Part shown: positions 8,419 through 16,792 of the stretch, piece by piece
Position numbering within the stretch: the stretch's first letter is position 1
Layout: each line of letters begins with the position of its first letter
Translations under genes and position numbers: made by a program
Assembly: GCA_016786865.1 (NCBI GenBank)
Contig: JAEUVE010000003.1
Location: 62,001 to 126,000 of the forward strand
Length of the DNA: 64,000 nucleotides
Direction: 5' to 3'
Source: Sediminibacterium sp.
Lineage (GTDB): Bacteria > Bacteroidota > Bacteroidia > Chitinophagales > Chitinophagaceae
The notes under the pieces: generated by a model
Database searches by the model: none
Seen by the model: the letters and a program-made list of their open reading frames with translations, nothing else
What the model was told of the DNA's origin: nothing

Positions 8419-8426
8419 CAAATGTA
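8419..8426 (-). promoter_or_regulatory. -7 element directly adjoining the gatC start
   Basis: TACATTTG (8426-8419, minus strand) matches TAnnTTTG and is separated from the gatC ATG by only five bases (TTTAT), so the transcript would begin at or next to the start codon. Confidence 0.4.
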
Positions 8427-8548
8427 ACAGAAACCCAGGCAAGATGGAAGGGTAAAATTTTAAAAGGCAATAAAACAAAAGCAGCGGTCAAAATCGAGAA
8501 AATCCCGAAAAATGCACAAATATTAACATTATGTGGAGATTAAATATG

Positions 8549-8578
8549 TTTGATGGCGATATAAACTTCCTAAATTAG
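8549..8578 (+). promoter_or_regulatory. Candidate promoter for the 26-residue membrane ORF
   Basis: TTTG at 8549-8552, an 18-base spacer and TAAATTAG at 8571-8578 approximate the Bacteroidota consensus (one mismatch in -7, spacer one base short). The predicted start of transcription lies about 15 bases before the ATG at 8600. Confidence 0.4.
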
Positions 8579-8599
8579 TATAAATAAATCCCCCCGATT

Positions 8600-8680
8600 A
8601 TGCTAGTATATGTTCTGTTGGTCGTTTACCTGGTTTGCCTCTATCTGGCTTACAGAGGTGCGGCGGTATCAGAGGAGTGA
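8600..8680 (+). CDS. Possible 26-residue single-pass membrane microprotein
   Basis: ATG 8600 to TGA 8678-8680 encodes 26 residues: a hydrophobic run (MLVYVLLVVYLVCLYLAY, residues 1-18) followed by the polar tail RGAAVSEE. This is the profile of a single-helix microprotein of the KdpF or CydX size class, with a basic residue at the membrane edge and an acidic tail. It is flanked by a candidate promoter 22 bases upstream and a strong terminator 25 bases downstream, so it forms a self-contained 130-base transcript unit. No kdp, cyd or cco genes are nearby and I do not recognise a family. Its coding status rests on composition and context only. Confidence 0.5.
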   Translation: MLVYVLLVVYLVCLYLAYRGAAVSEE

Positions 8681-8704
8681 GGCCCCCCACACACAAACTT
8701 TTTT

Positions 8705-8740
8705 AAAATCAAACTTCCCTTAAAAGTTTGATTTTTTTTA
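8705..8740 (+). terminator. Intrinsic terminator after the 26-residue ORF
   Basis: A 12-bp stem (8705-8716 with 8724-8735, core AATCAAACTT / AAGTTTGATT) closes a seven-base loop. It runs straight into a T tract ending at 8739, with an A-rich start on the other side. Confidence 0.85.
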
Positions 8741-8762
8741 TGCGTTTATCCTATCTTCGATG

Positions 8763-8790
8763 AAAATAGTTGCATAGCTAACTATTTTTG
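8763..8790 (+). promoter_or_regulatory. Inverted-repeat operator overlapping the -7 box of the beta-oxidation gene
   Basis: A perfect 9-bp inverted repeat, AAAATAGTT (8763-8771) and AACTATTTT (8780-8788), has an 8-base centre GCATAGCT. Its right arm runs into TATTTTTG (8783-8790), a perfect TAnnTTTG -7 box for the downstream gene. An operator overlapping the promoter implies repression by a dimeric regulator. The size and shape resemble MarR- or TetR-type sites, but the regulator is not encoded nearby. Confidence 0.55.
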
Positions 8791-8802
8791 CGCTACGAAA
8801 AA

Positions 8803-8895
8803 ATGACATTCAACCAACAATTGCGTATAATGGCCCTGAGGAACCAACAGCGGCCTGCCTGCGATCAATTGATAAACATTAAAGATTGCATATGA
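8803..8895 (+). CDS. Possible 30-residue upstream ORF, translationally coupled to the beta-oxidation gene
   Basis: ATG 8803 opens a 30-codon frame (begins MTFNQQLRIMALRNQQ) whose TGA at 8893-8895 overlaps the next ATG at 8892 as ATGA. The overlap is the classic arrangement for translational coupling. It begins a few bases after the transcript start predicted from the -7 box at 8783-8790. There is no recognisable domain, and the peptide is polar and Gln/Asn-rich. It may be a leader peptide or a chance frame in a 100-base leader. Confidence 0.3.
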   Translation: MTFNQQLRIMALRNQQRPACDQLINIKDCI

Positions 8896-11267
8896 AACGT
8901 ACAATCAAAAAAGTTGCCGTATTGGGAAGTGGCGTAATGGGCTCCCGGATTGCCTGTCATTTTGCAGGAATCGGGTTACAGGTATTGTTGCTCGACATAG
9001 TGCCGGCGGCAGCAGCGGAAAGCACCAAGCCAGCCGAGAGAAACAAACTGGTGAACGATGCCTTGCAGGCAGCTGTGAAAAGCAACCCCTCTCCCGTTTT
9101 CACCAAAGCCGCGCTGAACAATATCAAAACAGGCAACTTCACCGATCACATGAAAGAGATCGCTTCCTGCGACTGGATCATAGAAGTGGTGGTGGAAAGA
9201 CTGGATATTAAAAAACTCGTGTACGATCAGGTAGAACAGTTCAGAAAACCCGGAACGCTGATTACGTCCAATACTTCCGGCATTCCGATCCACATGATGG
9301 CAGAAGGCAGATCTGCCGATTTCAAAAAACATTTTTGTGGCACCCACTTCTTCAATCCGCCACGCTACCTGCGACTACTGGAAATTATTCCAACTGCGGA
9401 TACAGCTCCTGAAGTAGTAGATTTCCTGATGCATTACGGGGATCTTTACCTGGGTAAAACCACCGTACTCTGCAAGGATACACCTGCGTTTATCGCTAAC
9501 CGGATCGGAGTGTTCAGCATCATGAGCATTTTCCACATCATGGATCAGCAAAAACTGACCATTGATGAAGTTGATGCATTAACCGGACCCATTATCGGCA
9601 GACCCAAGTCCGCAACATTCAGAACAGCAGATGTGGTGGGAATCGACACGTTGGTGAAAGTAGCCAAAGGGGTAGCAGACAATTGCCCTTCAGACGAAGC
9701 AAAATCCATTTTTACCATACCTGCATGGCTCGAAACCATTACCGCCAACAACTGGCTGGGTGATAAAACCGGCCAGGGCTTTTTCAAAAAAATCAAATCG
9801 GCTGCCGGAAAAGAAATCCAGACCCTCAACCTGAGCACGATGGAATACGGCGCAAGGGTGAAGCCAAAGTTTGCAAGCATCGAGGCGGCCAAGCCGGTGG
9901 AAGACCTGAAAACCCGTATCAAACAACTGCATGCGGCCACCGATAAAGCAGGTGATTTTTACCGCGCATTTCACCATTCCCTGTTCTCGTATATTTCGTT
10001 CCGCATACCAGAAATCAGCGATGAAATTTATCGCCTCGACGATGCCATGATGGCCGGCTTTGGCTGGGAAATTGGTGCATTCGAAACCTGGGATACCCTG
10101 GGAGTGGCCAAAACCGTTGAAGCTATGAAAGCAGCGGGGGTGGCTGTTGCACCATGGGTTACAGAAATGCTTGCATCAGGCGCAACCAGTTTCTACAAAG
10201 TGGAACAGGGCAAGCGCATGTATTATGATATTGCAGGCAAGTCTTATAAAGTAATCCCGGGAGGAGAATCCTTCCTGATCCTGAAGAACCATAGCGACAA
10301 CCTGGTATGGAAGAACAGCGCCTGCAGACTGTACGATATTGGAGATGGCGTTGCAGGATTTGAATGGAGTACCAAAATGAACAGTATCGGAAGCGAAGTA
10401 TTGGAGGGCCTGAACAAGGCAATCAACATCGCCGAAGATAAATTCAACGGACTGGTGATTGCCAACGATGGCGCTAATTTTAGTGCAGGTGCTAATGTGG
10501 GCATGATTTTCATGTTTGCAGTAGAACAGGAATACGACGAACTGGATATGGCCATCCGGATGTTCCAGAACAGCATGATGCGTTTGCGTTATTCCAATAT
10601 ACCGGTAGTAACAGCTCCGCACGGATTAACCCTGGGCGGCGGTTGCGAAATGAACCTGCATGCAGATAAAATATGTGCAGCAGCCGAATCTTATATTGGT
10701 CTGGTAGAACTGGGCGTGGGCCTGATACCGGGCGGAGGCGGAACCAAGGAATTTGCGATGCGCGCCGGAGATGAACTGCATAAAGACGAACCCGAAACCA
10801 ATACTTTAAAAGAGCGCTTCTTATCTATAGCTACCGCCAAAGTAGCCACTTCTGCACAGGAAGCTTACGATATGGGCATTCTGCGTAAAGGACAGGACGA
10901 AGTGGTTATGAATATCGGAAGAAGAATTGCCGAAGCCAAGAAATCGGTGATTGAACTCTACGAACAGGGATACCAGATTCCTGTACCACGCAAGGATGTA
11001 AAAGTAGTGGGACGCGCAGGACTGGGTGCGTTACTGGCCGGTATTAATGGTATGTGGCGCGCAGGATATGCAACCGATCACGATGCACTGGTGGCCCGCA
11101 AACTGGCCTATGTGATGTGTGGCGGAGACCTCAGCGAACAAAGCCTGGTAAGCGAGCAATACCTGCTCGACCTGGAAAGAGAAGCATTCTTAAGTCTTTG
11201 CGGCGAAAAGAAAACACTGGAAAGAATTCAGAGTGTATTGAAAAGCGGAAGACCCATCAGAAACTAG
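8892..11267 (+). CDS. Bifunctional 3-hydroxyacyl-CoA dehydrogenase / enoyl-CoA hydratase (FadN/FadB-like)
   Basis: A 791-residue fusion enzyme of fatty-acid beta-oxidation, laid out like Bacillus FadN (dehydrogenase first, hydratase last). The N-terminal Rossmann motif is GSGVMG (about residues 11-16). GTHFFNPPRYLRLLEI contains the dehydrogenase catalytic His region, and CKDTPAFIANRIG opens the C-terminal dehydrogenase domain. From about residue 480 a crotonase fold follows, with the oxyanion-hole segment GLTLGGGCEM and the catalytic-Glu region VELGVGLIPGGGG. ATG 8892 is preferred over an in-frame TTG at 8886. Thiolase and acyl-CoA dehydrogenase genes, its usual operon partners, are absent here: the next gene is convergent. 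The overlapping inverted repeat and -7 box at 8763-8790 suggest repression. Confidence 0.93.
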   Translation: MKRTIKKVAVLGSGVMGSRIACHFAGIGLQVLLLDIVPAAAAESTKPAERNKLVNDALQAAVKSNPSPVFTKAALNNIKTGNFTDHMKEIASCDWIIEVVVERLDIKKLVYDQVEQFRKPGTLITSNTSGIPIHMMAEGRSADFKKHFCGTHFFNPPRYLRLLEIIPTADTAPEVVDFLMHYGDLYLGKTTVLCKDTPAFIANRIGVFSIMSIFHIMDQQKLTIDEVDALTGPIIGRPKSATFRTADVVGIDTLVKVAKGVADNCPSDEAKSIFTIPAWLETITANNWLGDKTGQGFFKKIKSAAGKEIQTLNLSTMEYGARVKPKFASIEAAKPVEDLKTRIKQLHAATDKAGDFYRAFHHSLFSYISFRIPEISDEIYRLDDAMMAGFGWEIGAFETWDTLGVAKTVEAMKAAGVAVAPWVTEMLASGATSFYKVEQGKRMYYDIAGKSYKVIPGGESFLILKNHSDNLVWKNSACRLYDIGDGVAGFEWSTKMNSIGSEVLEGLNKAINIAEDKFNGLVIANDGANFSAGANVGMIFMFAVEQEYDELDMAIRMFQNSMMRLRYSNIPVVTAPHGLTLGGGCEMNLHADKICAAAESYIGLVELGVGLIPGGGGTKEFAMRAGDELHKDEPETNTLKERFLSIATAKVATSAQEAYDMGILRKGQDEVVMNIGRRIAEAKKSVIELYEQGYQIPVPRKDVKVVGRAGLGALLAGINGMWRAGYATDHDALVARKLAYVMCGGDLSEQSLVSEQYLLDLEREAFLSLCGEKKTLERIQSVLKSGRPIRN

Positions 11268-11290
11268 CAGAAAATAACAACCAACGGAAA

Positions 11291-11326
11291 AACTGGATTA
11301 TTGTACACTGTATATAATCCAGTTTT
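11291..11326. terminator. Bidirectional terminator shared by convergent genes
   Basis: An 11-bp stem AACTGGATTAT (11291-11301) with ATAATCCAGTT (11314-11324) and a 12-base loop. TTTT follows on the plus strand and TTTTTCC on the minus strand. The stop codon of the convergent membrane-protein gene (11298-11300) lies inside the left arm, so this gene's last codons double as terminator. Confidence 0.7.
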
Positions 11327-12866
11327 CTGTTTCATATACCCTGCTGGGCGTTAACCCCAGATTGGCTCTCATGAGTCCCACGTTGTACACGTTGAGTACG
11401 GTAAAATTGTGCAGCCGGTTGTTCTTTTTGGCCACACAGATATAATGTGCCATCAGTGTCGGGTTTTCAATAATGGTAACAAAGCTCTTCTGTATCGGAA
11501 TAATCAGACCATCCAAACCAGGCATGTGTGCAATGATTCCATAAGCAGAAGCATCGTCTATGAGCACAGGACGTTTGTCCGAAGCAATGGAAGCAATGTA
11601 CTCTGCCAGCAACATTGCTTCGGTAGTTACTTTGGGCTGCAGCCAGCTGGAAGGAGTATTGGCTAAATTGTAAAATTGTCTTTCTTCCGGATCATTGGAT
11701 TCAGAAAAGTAATACGCTCCGGCAAACACACTCAACACCGTACCACCAATCAGCAGCCAGGAAGTAAGCACAGTATTGATTCTGACCCTGCCTAAATAAA
11801 TGAGCGTGGTAATGGCCATCACATTGATGATCACAAAGTACTCAACGGTAAAATAATACTTTACATCTACCATGATGATGCTGAACAAAATCAGCGGAGT
11901 AAGTACGGTAAACAATTTGTACAACTTTCCTTTAAAAAGGATCAGCGATACAATGAAAATGGGCGACAGCAAAATGGCAAATGTCTGGAATACAATTTGT
12001 GTTTGCTTACCCACATTATTGCCCTGTATATTGTCGAGAATGGTATTCAGTGAAATGGTACCCGTAACCCGCCAGTTGGCATACTGACTGGTTAAGAAAT
12101 AAGTAGCATCGCCGGCATGGGCAGCATTCAGCGTTCTGTACAAATACACTGCACCCAGTGGCAGCAGAAATAAAATCAGGTAAAGCGCAATGGTTCTGTT
12201 GGCCAGTTTTCTGCGCAGCGAACGATTGTTCAACGCCTGGTAATACTGAAACACCACCTGCTCACCTTTGGTAACTTTAATCCCTTCAATGGAAATCAGC
12301 ACCACAAAAGGAAAAAAGGAAAGCAACATCCAGATAAAGTTGATTTCCGTAAAAATCAGACAGGTCAGGTAAATGCTGGCCATAGACAAATAATATGTAG
12401 TCTGACTTTTGTAGTACTGAAAGAAGCTGCGGAACAACAGGTAAAAAAACAGCATAATGGCCGCTACATTTCTGCCGCTTACTGCTGCATACAAAAACAT
12501 GGGGTGAAACATAAACATCACCGCCAGTACAATCAGCATGGATTTTACCGGTAAACTTGTATTATTCAGGTCCACCGCCATATTGTAAAACAGCGAAGCC
12601 ATCATTACAATGGTCAGCGCAATGGGGGCAAACAGAAATCCAAAAGGCGAAAATAATACCGCACCAATAAACATGGTGGTAGGAAAAGTGGTACCCAGGG
12701 TAATCAGGGTATTGTCTGGATATTCAAAAAGCAGTTTTAGTTTTTCGGTATAAAAAAGGGCTTCCGAATGCTCAAATCCATTCCGGTGAAACAACCAGGC
12801 AGCTATTACATAGTACAAAACCAGTAATAAGGAACCTATTCGTATTTGCGCATTCGATAAACTCAT
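11298..12866 (-). CDS. Polytopic membrane protein of the polysaccharide locus, GT-C glycosyltransferase-like
   Basis: A 522-residue integral membrane protein with about 11-12 predicted helices in residues 10-400 and a C-terminal soluble segment of about 120 residues. After the first helix comes a long outside loop with clustered acidic residues (FEHSEALFYTEKLKLLFEY). This is the position where GT-C enzymes (PMT, ArnT, Stt3 types) carry their catalytic acidic residues. I recognise the general GT-C-like architecture but no named family. Its ATG overlaps the last base of the upstream GT2 gene's stop, so the two are translationally coupled. That implies it acts with the synthase, for example by adding side groups from a lipid-linked donor or by helping export. 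The function is inferred. Confidence 0.75.
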   Translation of the reverse strand: MSLSNAQIRIGSLLLVLYYVIAAWLFHRNGFEHSEALFYTEKLKLLFEYPDNTLITLGTTFPTTMFIGAVLFSPFGFLFAPIALTIVMMASLFYNMAVDLNNTSLPVKSMLIVLAVMFMFHPMFLYAAVSGRNVAAIMLFFYLLFRSFFQYYKSQTTYYLSMASIYLTCLIFTEINFIWMLLSFFPFVVLISIEGIKVTKGEQVVFQYYQALNNRSLRRKLANRTIALYLILFLLPLGAVYLYRTLNAAHAGDATYFLTSQYANWRVTGTISLNTILDNIQGNNVGKQTQIVFQTFAILLSPIFIVSLILFKGKLYKLFTVLTPLILFSIIMVDVKYYFTVEYFVIINVMAITTLIYLGRVRINTVLTSWLLIGGTVLSVFAGAYYFSESNDPEERQFYNLANTPSSWLQPKVTTEAMLLAEYIASIASDKRPVLIDDASAYGIIAHMPGLDGLIIPIQKSFVTIIENPTLMAHYICVAKKNNRLHNFTVLNVYNVGLMRANLGLTPSRVYETENWIIYSVQ

Positions 12867-14731
12867 TACGCTTGATTTGCATTGGCTGCAGTTGCTGCAG
12901 CTGAGTGAGACATTTTAGTTAAACCGTGGTTGGTCTTTTCCCAGTAGAACGGCTTATAAATCAATTGCCACAAGCCCTTGTATGCAGCTATGGAGTGCAA
13001 CAGCCAGTACAACGGATTGCACATGGCAAACAGGATCAGTTCATAGTACCGTCTTTTAAACACCGCCAGCATATTCAGGTAAATCATCAGGGTATTACCA
13101 GCCACGAAGTTAAAAATAGACACATACAAAACCCAGTCGGGGAACAGCACCCGCACCGATTCCAGGTCAAAGATCAGGTATACCAGGAAGAAAGAAAGCA
13201 GCAGCGGGTACAGCAAAAATGTAATTGGTGTAAAGCCTACAAAGAAGTTGAAGCCAAAGAAACCGCGCCAACCGATTTTACCCACCAGGTTCACGGGGTT
13301 GCGCATGTGCACGAGGGTGGTCTGCATATATCCCTTGATCCAGCGAGAACGCTGACGAACCCAGTTGAAGGGTTCGTTGTTGGCCTCTTCGAGCGTGGTG
13401 CTGTTTACCACCCCTACCTTGTAACGCTTCTCGAACACCCGTACACCCAGGTCGGCATCTTCCGTTACATTGAACGGATCCCAACCGCCGAGTTCAATCA
13501 GTTTGTCCAGTTTAAAGTGGTTGGAGGTTCCCCCCAGCGGAATGGGAACATCGAGCGACTGCAGACCAGGCAACATATAATCGAACCAATAAGAATATTC
13601 GAGGGTGAACATGCGGGTAAGCAGGTTCTCATTTTTATTAAAATAGTTCAAAGCGCCCTGCAATACCACATAATCGCGCGGAAGTTTACGGAACAGACAA
13701 ACCACTTTTTTCAGCTGGTCAGAATCCGGTACATCTTCCGCATCGTAGATGGTGAGGTATTTACCCTTGCAGAAAAACAAGCCATAGTTGCATGCTTTGG
13801 GCTTGGTCTTTGGCATGTGGAAGGGCACCACAATGGTTTCGAAGTTGGCCGGGAAATCGAGGTCCCGTACCGCATTCAGCGTTTTATCATCGTCTTCCTC
13901 GATCAGGAGTTTTACGTCGAGTTTCCCTTTTGGATAATCGAGGCTACGCAGGTTCCAGATGAGTTTACGGATCAGTTTATCTTCCTTGTACACCGGAAGT
14001 AAAATGGTATAAACAGGCAGCGTGCTGTTGTCTACTGCTTTAATTTCGTCTTTGGTAACGGTTTCATGCAGTTCGTAGCGGGAGCCTTTCAGGGCAATAT
14101 AGAGTTTGAACAGAATGGCAAACAGAAATACCCCGCTGAAGAAGACATTGAGGAAAATAAAGATGTTGACAAAACTGAAGGTCAGCATGGCAAGCGCCAG
14201 AGCAATAAAAGTAAAAATCACGAACAGTTGCGGATCGGTAAACGTAATCAGACCGGAACTCTCGGGGTCTTTCCGCATCAGGCTGAACACCGATTCCTTC
14301 ACATAAAACTCACCCCGCAGTTTGTGTACCATCCAGGTAATGTCGAGGTCGGAGGCAGCAACAAACCTGATCTTTGTATTGAACTTGATCTCCAGCGTGC
14401 TTCTCAGCTTTTCATCCATCGGATCGGCAGCAGCCACGGTAAGTGTACCCCGGCCATCGCTGCGAACAGGAAGAAACAGATAGGCATTCAGCTGTTGCAG
14501 ATCGCACTGTTCCACATAGGTTTCATCGATTACTTCGGCCCTGATATCAATCAGCGGAAAACCGGAACGATCCAGGAAAGCCACATATTCTTTACGGGTC
14601 AGGAAACCAAAGTTCAATGCAGCCTTGATATATGCATAGTCGTATTCATGGGCAATCTGCTCAATTTCCTGCAGTTTACCTGTTGTGAACAAGCCCACAC
14701 CAATCATATTATTCAGAGCACAAACAGGCAT
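12866..14731 (-). CDS. Processive GT2 polysaccharide synthase with N-terminal MshEN (GspE_N)-like domain
   Basis: A 621-residue protein in three parts. Residues about 20-140 resemble the MshEN/GspE N-terminal domain (FGFLTRKEYVAFLDRSGFPL, then LTVAAADPMDEKL). Two helices follow at about 168-212. Residues 236-480 form a BcsA-type GT2 domain: acidic EEDDD near 278-282, DAED at 330-333, TED at 423-425 and the processive-synthase motif QRSRW at 460-464. Four or so C-terminal helices end in a YWEKTNHGL motif. There is no C-terminal PilZ domain as in cellulose synthase. MshEN domains can bind c-di-GMP, but the RLG and Gln residues of that motif are not conserved here. It would polymerise a beta-linked glycan from UDP-sugar and extrude it through the membrane. 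It sits between the BcsB-like and GT-C-like genes. Confidence 0.88.
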   Translation of the reverse strand: MPVCALNNMIGVGLFTTGKLQEIEQIAHEYDYAYIKAALNFGFLTRKEYVAFLDRSGFPLIDIRAEVIDETYVEQCDLQQLNAYLFLPVRSDGRGTLTVAAADPMDEKLRSTLEIKFNTKIRFVAASDLDITWMVHKLRGEFYVKESVFSLMRKDPESSGLITFTDPQLFVIFTFIALALAMLTFSFVNIFIFLNVFFSGVFLFAILFKLYIALKGSRYELHETVTKDEIKAVDNSTLPVYTILLPVYKEDKLIRKLIWNLRSLDYPKGKLDVKLLIEEDDDKTLNAVRDLDFPANFETIVVPFHMPKTKPKACNYGLFFCKGKYLTIYDAEDVPDSDQLKKVVCLFRKLPRDYVVLQGALNYFNKNENLLTRMFTLEYSYWFDYMLPGLQSLDVPIPLGGTSNHFKLDKLIELGGWDPFNVTEDADLGVRVFEKRYKVGVVNSTTLEEANNEPFNWVRQRSRWIKGYMQTTLVHMRNPVNLVGKIGWRGFFGFNFFVGFTPITFLLYPLLLSFFLVYLIFDLESVRVLFPDWVLYVSIFNFVAGNTLMIYLNMLAVFKRRYYELILFAMCNPLYWLLHSIAAYKGLWQLIYKPFYWEKTNHGLTKMSHSAAATAANANQA

Positions 14732-14757
14732 ATATCGGGTAGTCTTTTATGAATCCA

Positions 14758-16776
14758 TTAAACAATTTCCTGAGATTTCTTCACACGTTTTCTGACGAAG
14801 AAGAAGGAAGCAATCAGGAGCAGCAGCAAACCACCCAGAATAAAGAACCGGTAATTGTTCCAGAGGAGCAGCATATTGTTTTTATCTCCACTGTAACTCA
14901 CCAAACCGGAGTTATCAGGAAGCTTGAAGAAGAAATTGCTCTTACCCTTACTATTGGCAATACACACATTGCTCTCGATGGCAGAGTACTGAGCGCCAAA
15001 GCTCTTGATCACTCCTTCAAATGCATCGCTTACCGCAGTATCTCCCAGTGCAGAGATCAGCATAATGGTTGTCTGACCCTGTTTAAAGATCTGCGCAATG
15101 CCACTGTTAGAGAAATCATTGATGGAGTAAGGCGTTTGCCCGTTCACATCTTTATAGAGCTGGAAATCCTTGTTGAACTGAATCGGTAAGGAGGTAAAGT
15201 TTTTAATCATACCGTCGTTACGGTGCAACAGGGCAATGGCATTGTAGTTCCTGAGATCATCAAGGGTAATTTTATCGGAACCAGCCATTTCCGGAATATT
15301 CATATAGTTGGAAAGGATGGTAGTTGTATTCAACTGATAAATCAGCTGACCCATAGATGCAGTAAGGTTAGGCATCAAAGAAGGGGTAACAATAAACTTC
15401 AGCGGCTTTTTACGGAACTCACCCGGATAATTAAAGAAGTTGAAGAATTCATTGGCTTTTTCTCCGGAGAATACCAGGTTGGAAGTTTTGGTATCGATGA
15501 ACCCAAAGAAGTTGGCAAAGCCTTCTCTACAGATATTGCCCTGCGGATGAAAACGCATTTCCACCACCAGAGAGTTGTTCTTGGTGAGCAGGTAAGGTTT
15601 CAGTTCAATATCGCCGTTGAAGCTGGTTTTATCGTGCAGATCGGCACTGTACACCAGGTTCTCATTCAGGTAAACGTTCAGGAAACCACGGTCGCCGGGT
15701 TTCAGCATCGAAAACATGGCTTCCAGGTGAAAGGTCAGTTTCTTTGGAATGGCATTGTAATCGGAAAGCGAAAACGCATAGTTGGTTTTCAGAGCGCCTA
15801 CCCCTTCCATGATTCTGGGTGTACCACCCAGTTCTTCCAGCGAAAACACCACCGGCAAAGGATTTTTATCGAAGAAGCTGGGTGTGGCATTTTCGATCAC
15901 CATCCTGGTAGTGAAACTGCTGTTGATGATTTTGTAGTTGGTTAAGGTGTTGATGGCTTTTTTATATCCATCGGATTCCTTACCGGTTACTACCAGTACC
16001 TGACGGGAATCTCCATAAGGATTCAGTGCAATGATGCAACCCTGTCCGCTGGGGAAATCGGGAATTTGTGCGCGAATGGCAGCAGGTAATTTGCTGAGTA
16101 ACCCGGTAACAATGGTATTGCCCACGGTATCGGTTTCGCGGTAATTATCGGTAATGATCTCGCCCAGGCTGGCTTTTTGCTTAATCAGTGCAAACAGAAT
16201 ACCACCAGACAACAGATCGTCGAGGTCGGAATTCACCGGGGTACTGATGCGGTCGAACTCCTGGATGATTTCTTTTAAGCTATAGTTGAAAGAGGCCATG
16301 GACTGCTTTCTTACATCGAGGTAAGAAGAGTTCCGCACATTGATCCAAACTGCAGGATTGTCTACATCCTTACAATATTCATCCGACATAGATAATTTGG
16401 CATCCACACGGAGTTTAATGAAACGGCCGTCTGGCTGAACATATCTTTTATCCAGCGGAATAACGATGGTCAGAATAGAATCAATGGCATTGGCATAAAT
16501 GCGCTGCGTAAATACCGGCTCATCTTTCAGTGCAATGGTAATGGTAGACTTGTCTTTGTTCAATACCTGCGAAGGGCGAACATTCAGGACCAGCCTGGTA
16601 TTGTTAACATCATCACCGGGTTGTAATTTCAGGAAGTAGGTTAATGCACCCGCAATACCAATCACAGACTCATTGCGATAACCCATATCTTCCAGTGTAC
16701 GACGTTGCGCGTCCTGGGCCAGCATCCCCGACATAATCAGCATAAACAGCGCAAACAGAGACAATTTCGATTTCAT
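14758..16776 (-). CDS. BcsB-like periplasmic subunit of the polysaccharide synthase
   Basis: A 672-residue protein with a signal peptide (ending near SGMLAQ), a large periplasmic region and one C-terminal transmembrane helix (about residues 640-660) followed by a basic tail (RKRVKKSQ). The pattern of alternating carbohydrate-binding-like and flavodoxin-like modules, the segment LEDMGYRNESVIGIAG near the N-terminus, and the topology match bacterial cellulose synthase subunit B. BcsB guides the nascent chain across the periplasm and forms a stable complex with BcsA through its C-terminal helix. The next gene, 26 bases downstream, is the GT2 synthase, reversing the bcsA-bcsB order seen in canonical cellulose operons. 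The assignment as BcsB-like is by overall pattern. Confidence 0.82.
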   Translation of the reverse strand: MKSKLSLFALFMLIMSGMLAQDAQRRTLEDMGYRNESVIGIAGALTYFLKLQPGDDVNNTRLVLNVRPSQVLNKDKSTITIALKDEPVFTQRIYANAIDSILTIVIPLDKRYVQPDGRFIKLRVDAKLSMSDEYCKDVDNPAVWINVRNSSYLDVRKQSMASFNYSLKEIIQEFDRISTPVNSDLDDLLSGGILFALIKQKASLGEIITDNYRETDTVGNTIVTGLLSKLPAAIRAQIPDFPSGQGCIIALNPYGDSRQVLVVTGKESDGYKKAINTLTNYKIINSSFTTRMVIENATPSFFDKNPLPVVFSLEELGGTPRIMEGVGALKTNYAFSLSDYNAIPKKLTFHLEAMFSMLKPGDRGFLNVYLNENLVYSADLHDKTSFNGDIELKPYLLTKNNSLVVEMRFHPQGNICREGFANFFGFIDTKTSNLVFSGEKANEFFNFFNYPGEFRKKPLKFIVTPSLMPNLTASMGQLIYQLNTTTILSNYMNIPEMAGSDKITLDDLRNYNAIALLHRNDGMIKNFTSLPIQFNKDFQLYKDVNGQTPYSINDFSNSGIAQIFKQGQTTIMLISALGDTAVSDAFEGVIKSFGAQYSAIESNVCIANSKGKSNFFFKLPDNSGLVSYSGDKNNMLLLWNNYRFFILGGLLLLLIASFFFVRKRVKKSQEIV

Positions 16777-16792
16777 AAGCAGGGTATTTAAA

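Larger units (their letters stand above)
8414..8599. other. Intergenic region between gatC and the 26-residue ORF
   Basis: This is the first part of the only stretch over 300 bases without a large gene (8414-8891). It is AT-rich and holds the gatC -7 element, then a candidate forward promoter: TTTG 8549-8552, an 18-base spacer, and TAAATTAG 8571-8578 (seven of eight positions of TAnnTTTG). No RNA gene fold was recognised. Confidence 0.5.

Noticed and set aside
12926..14752. Plus-strand open frames opposite the GT2 synthase
   Set aside because: Long but antisense to a gene with clear catalytic motifs; no start context and no recognisable domain.
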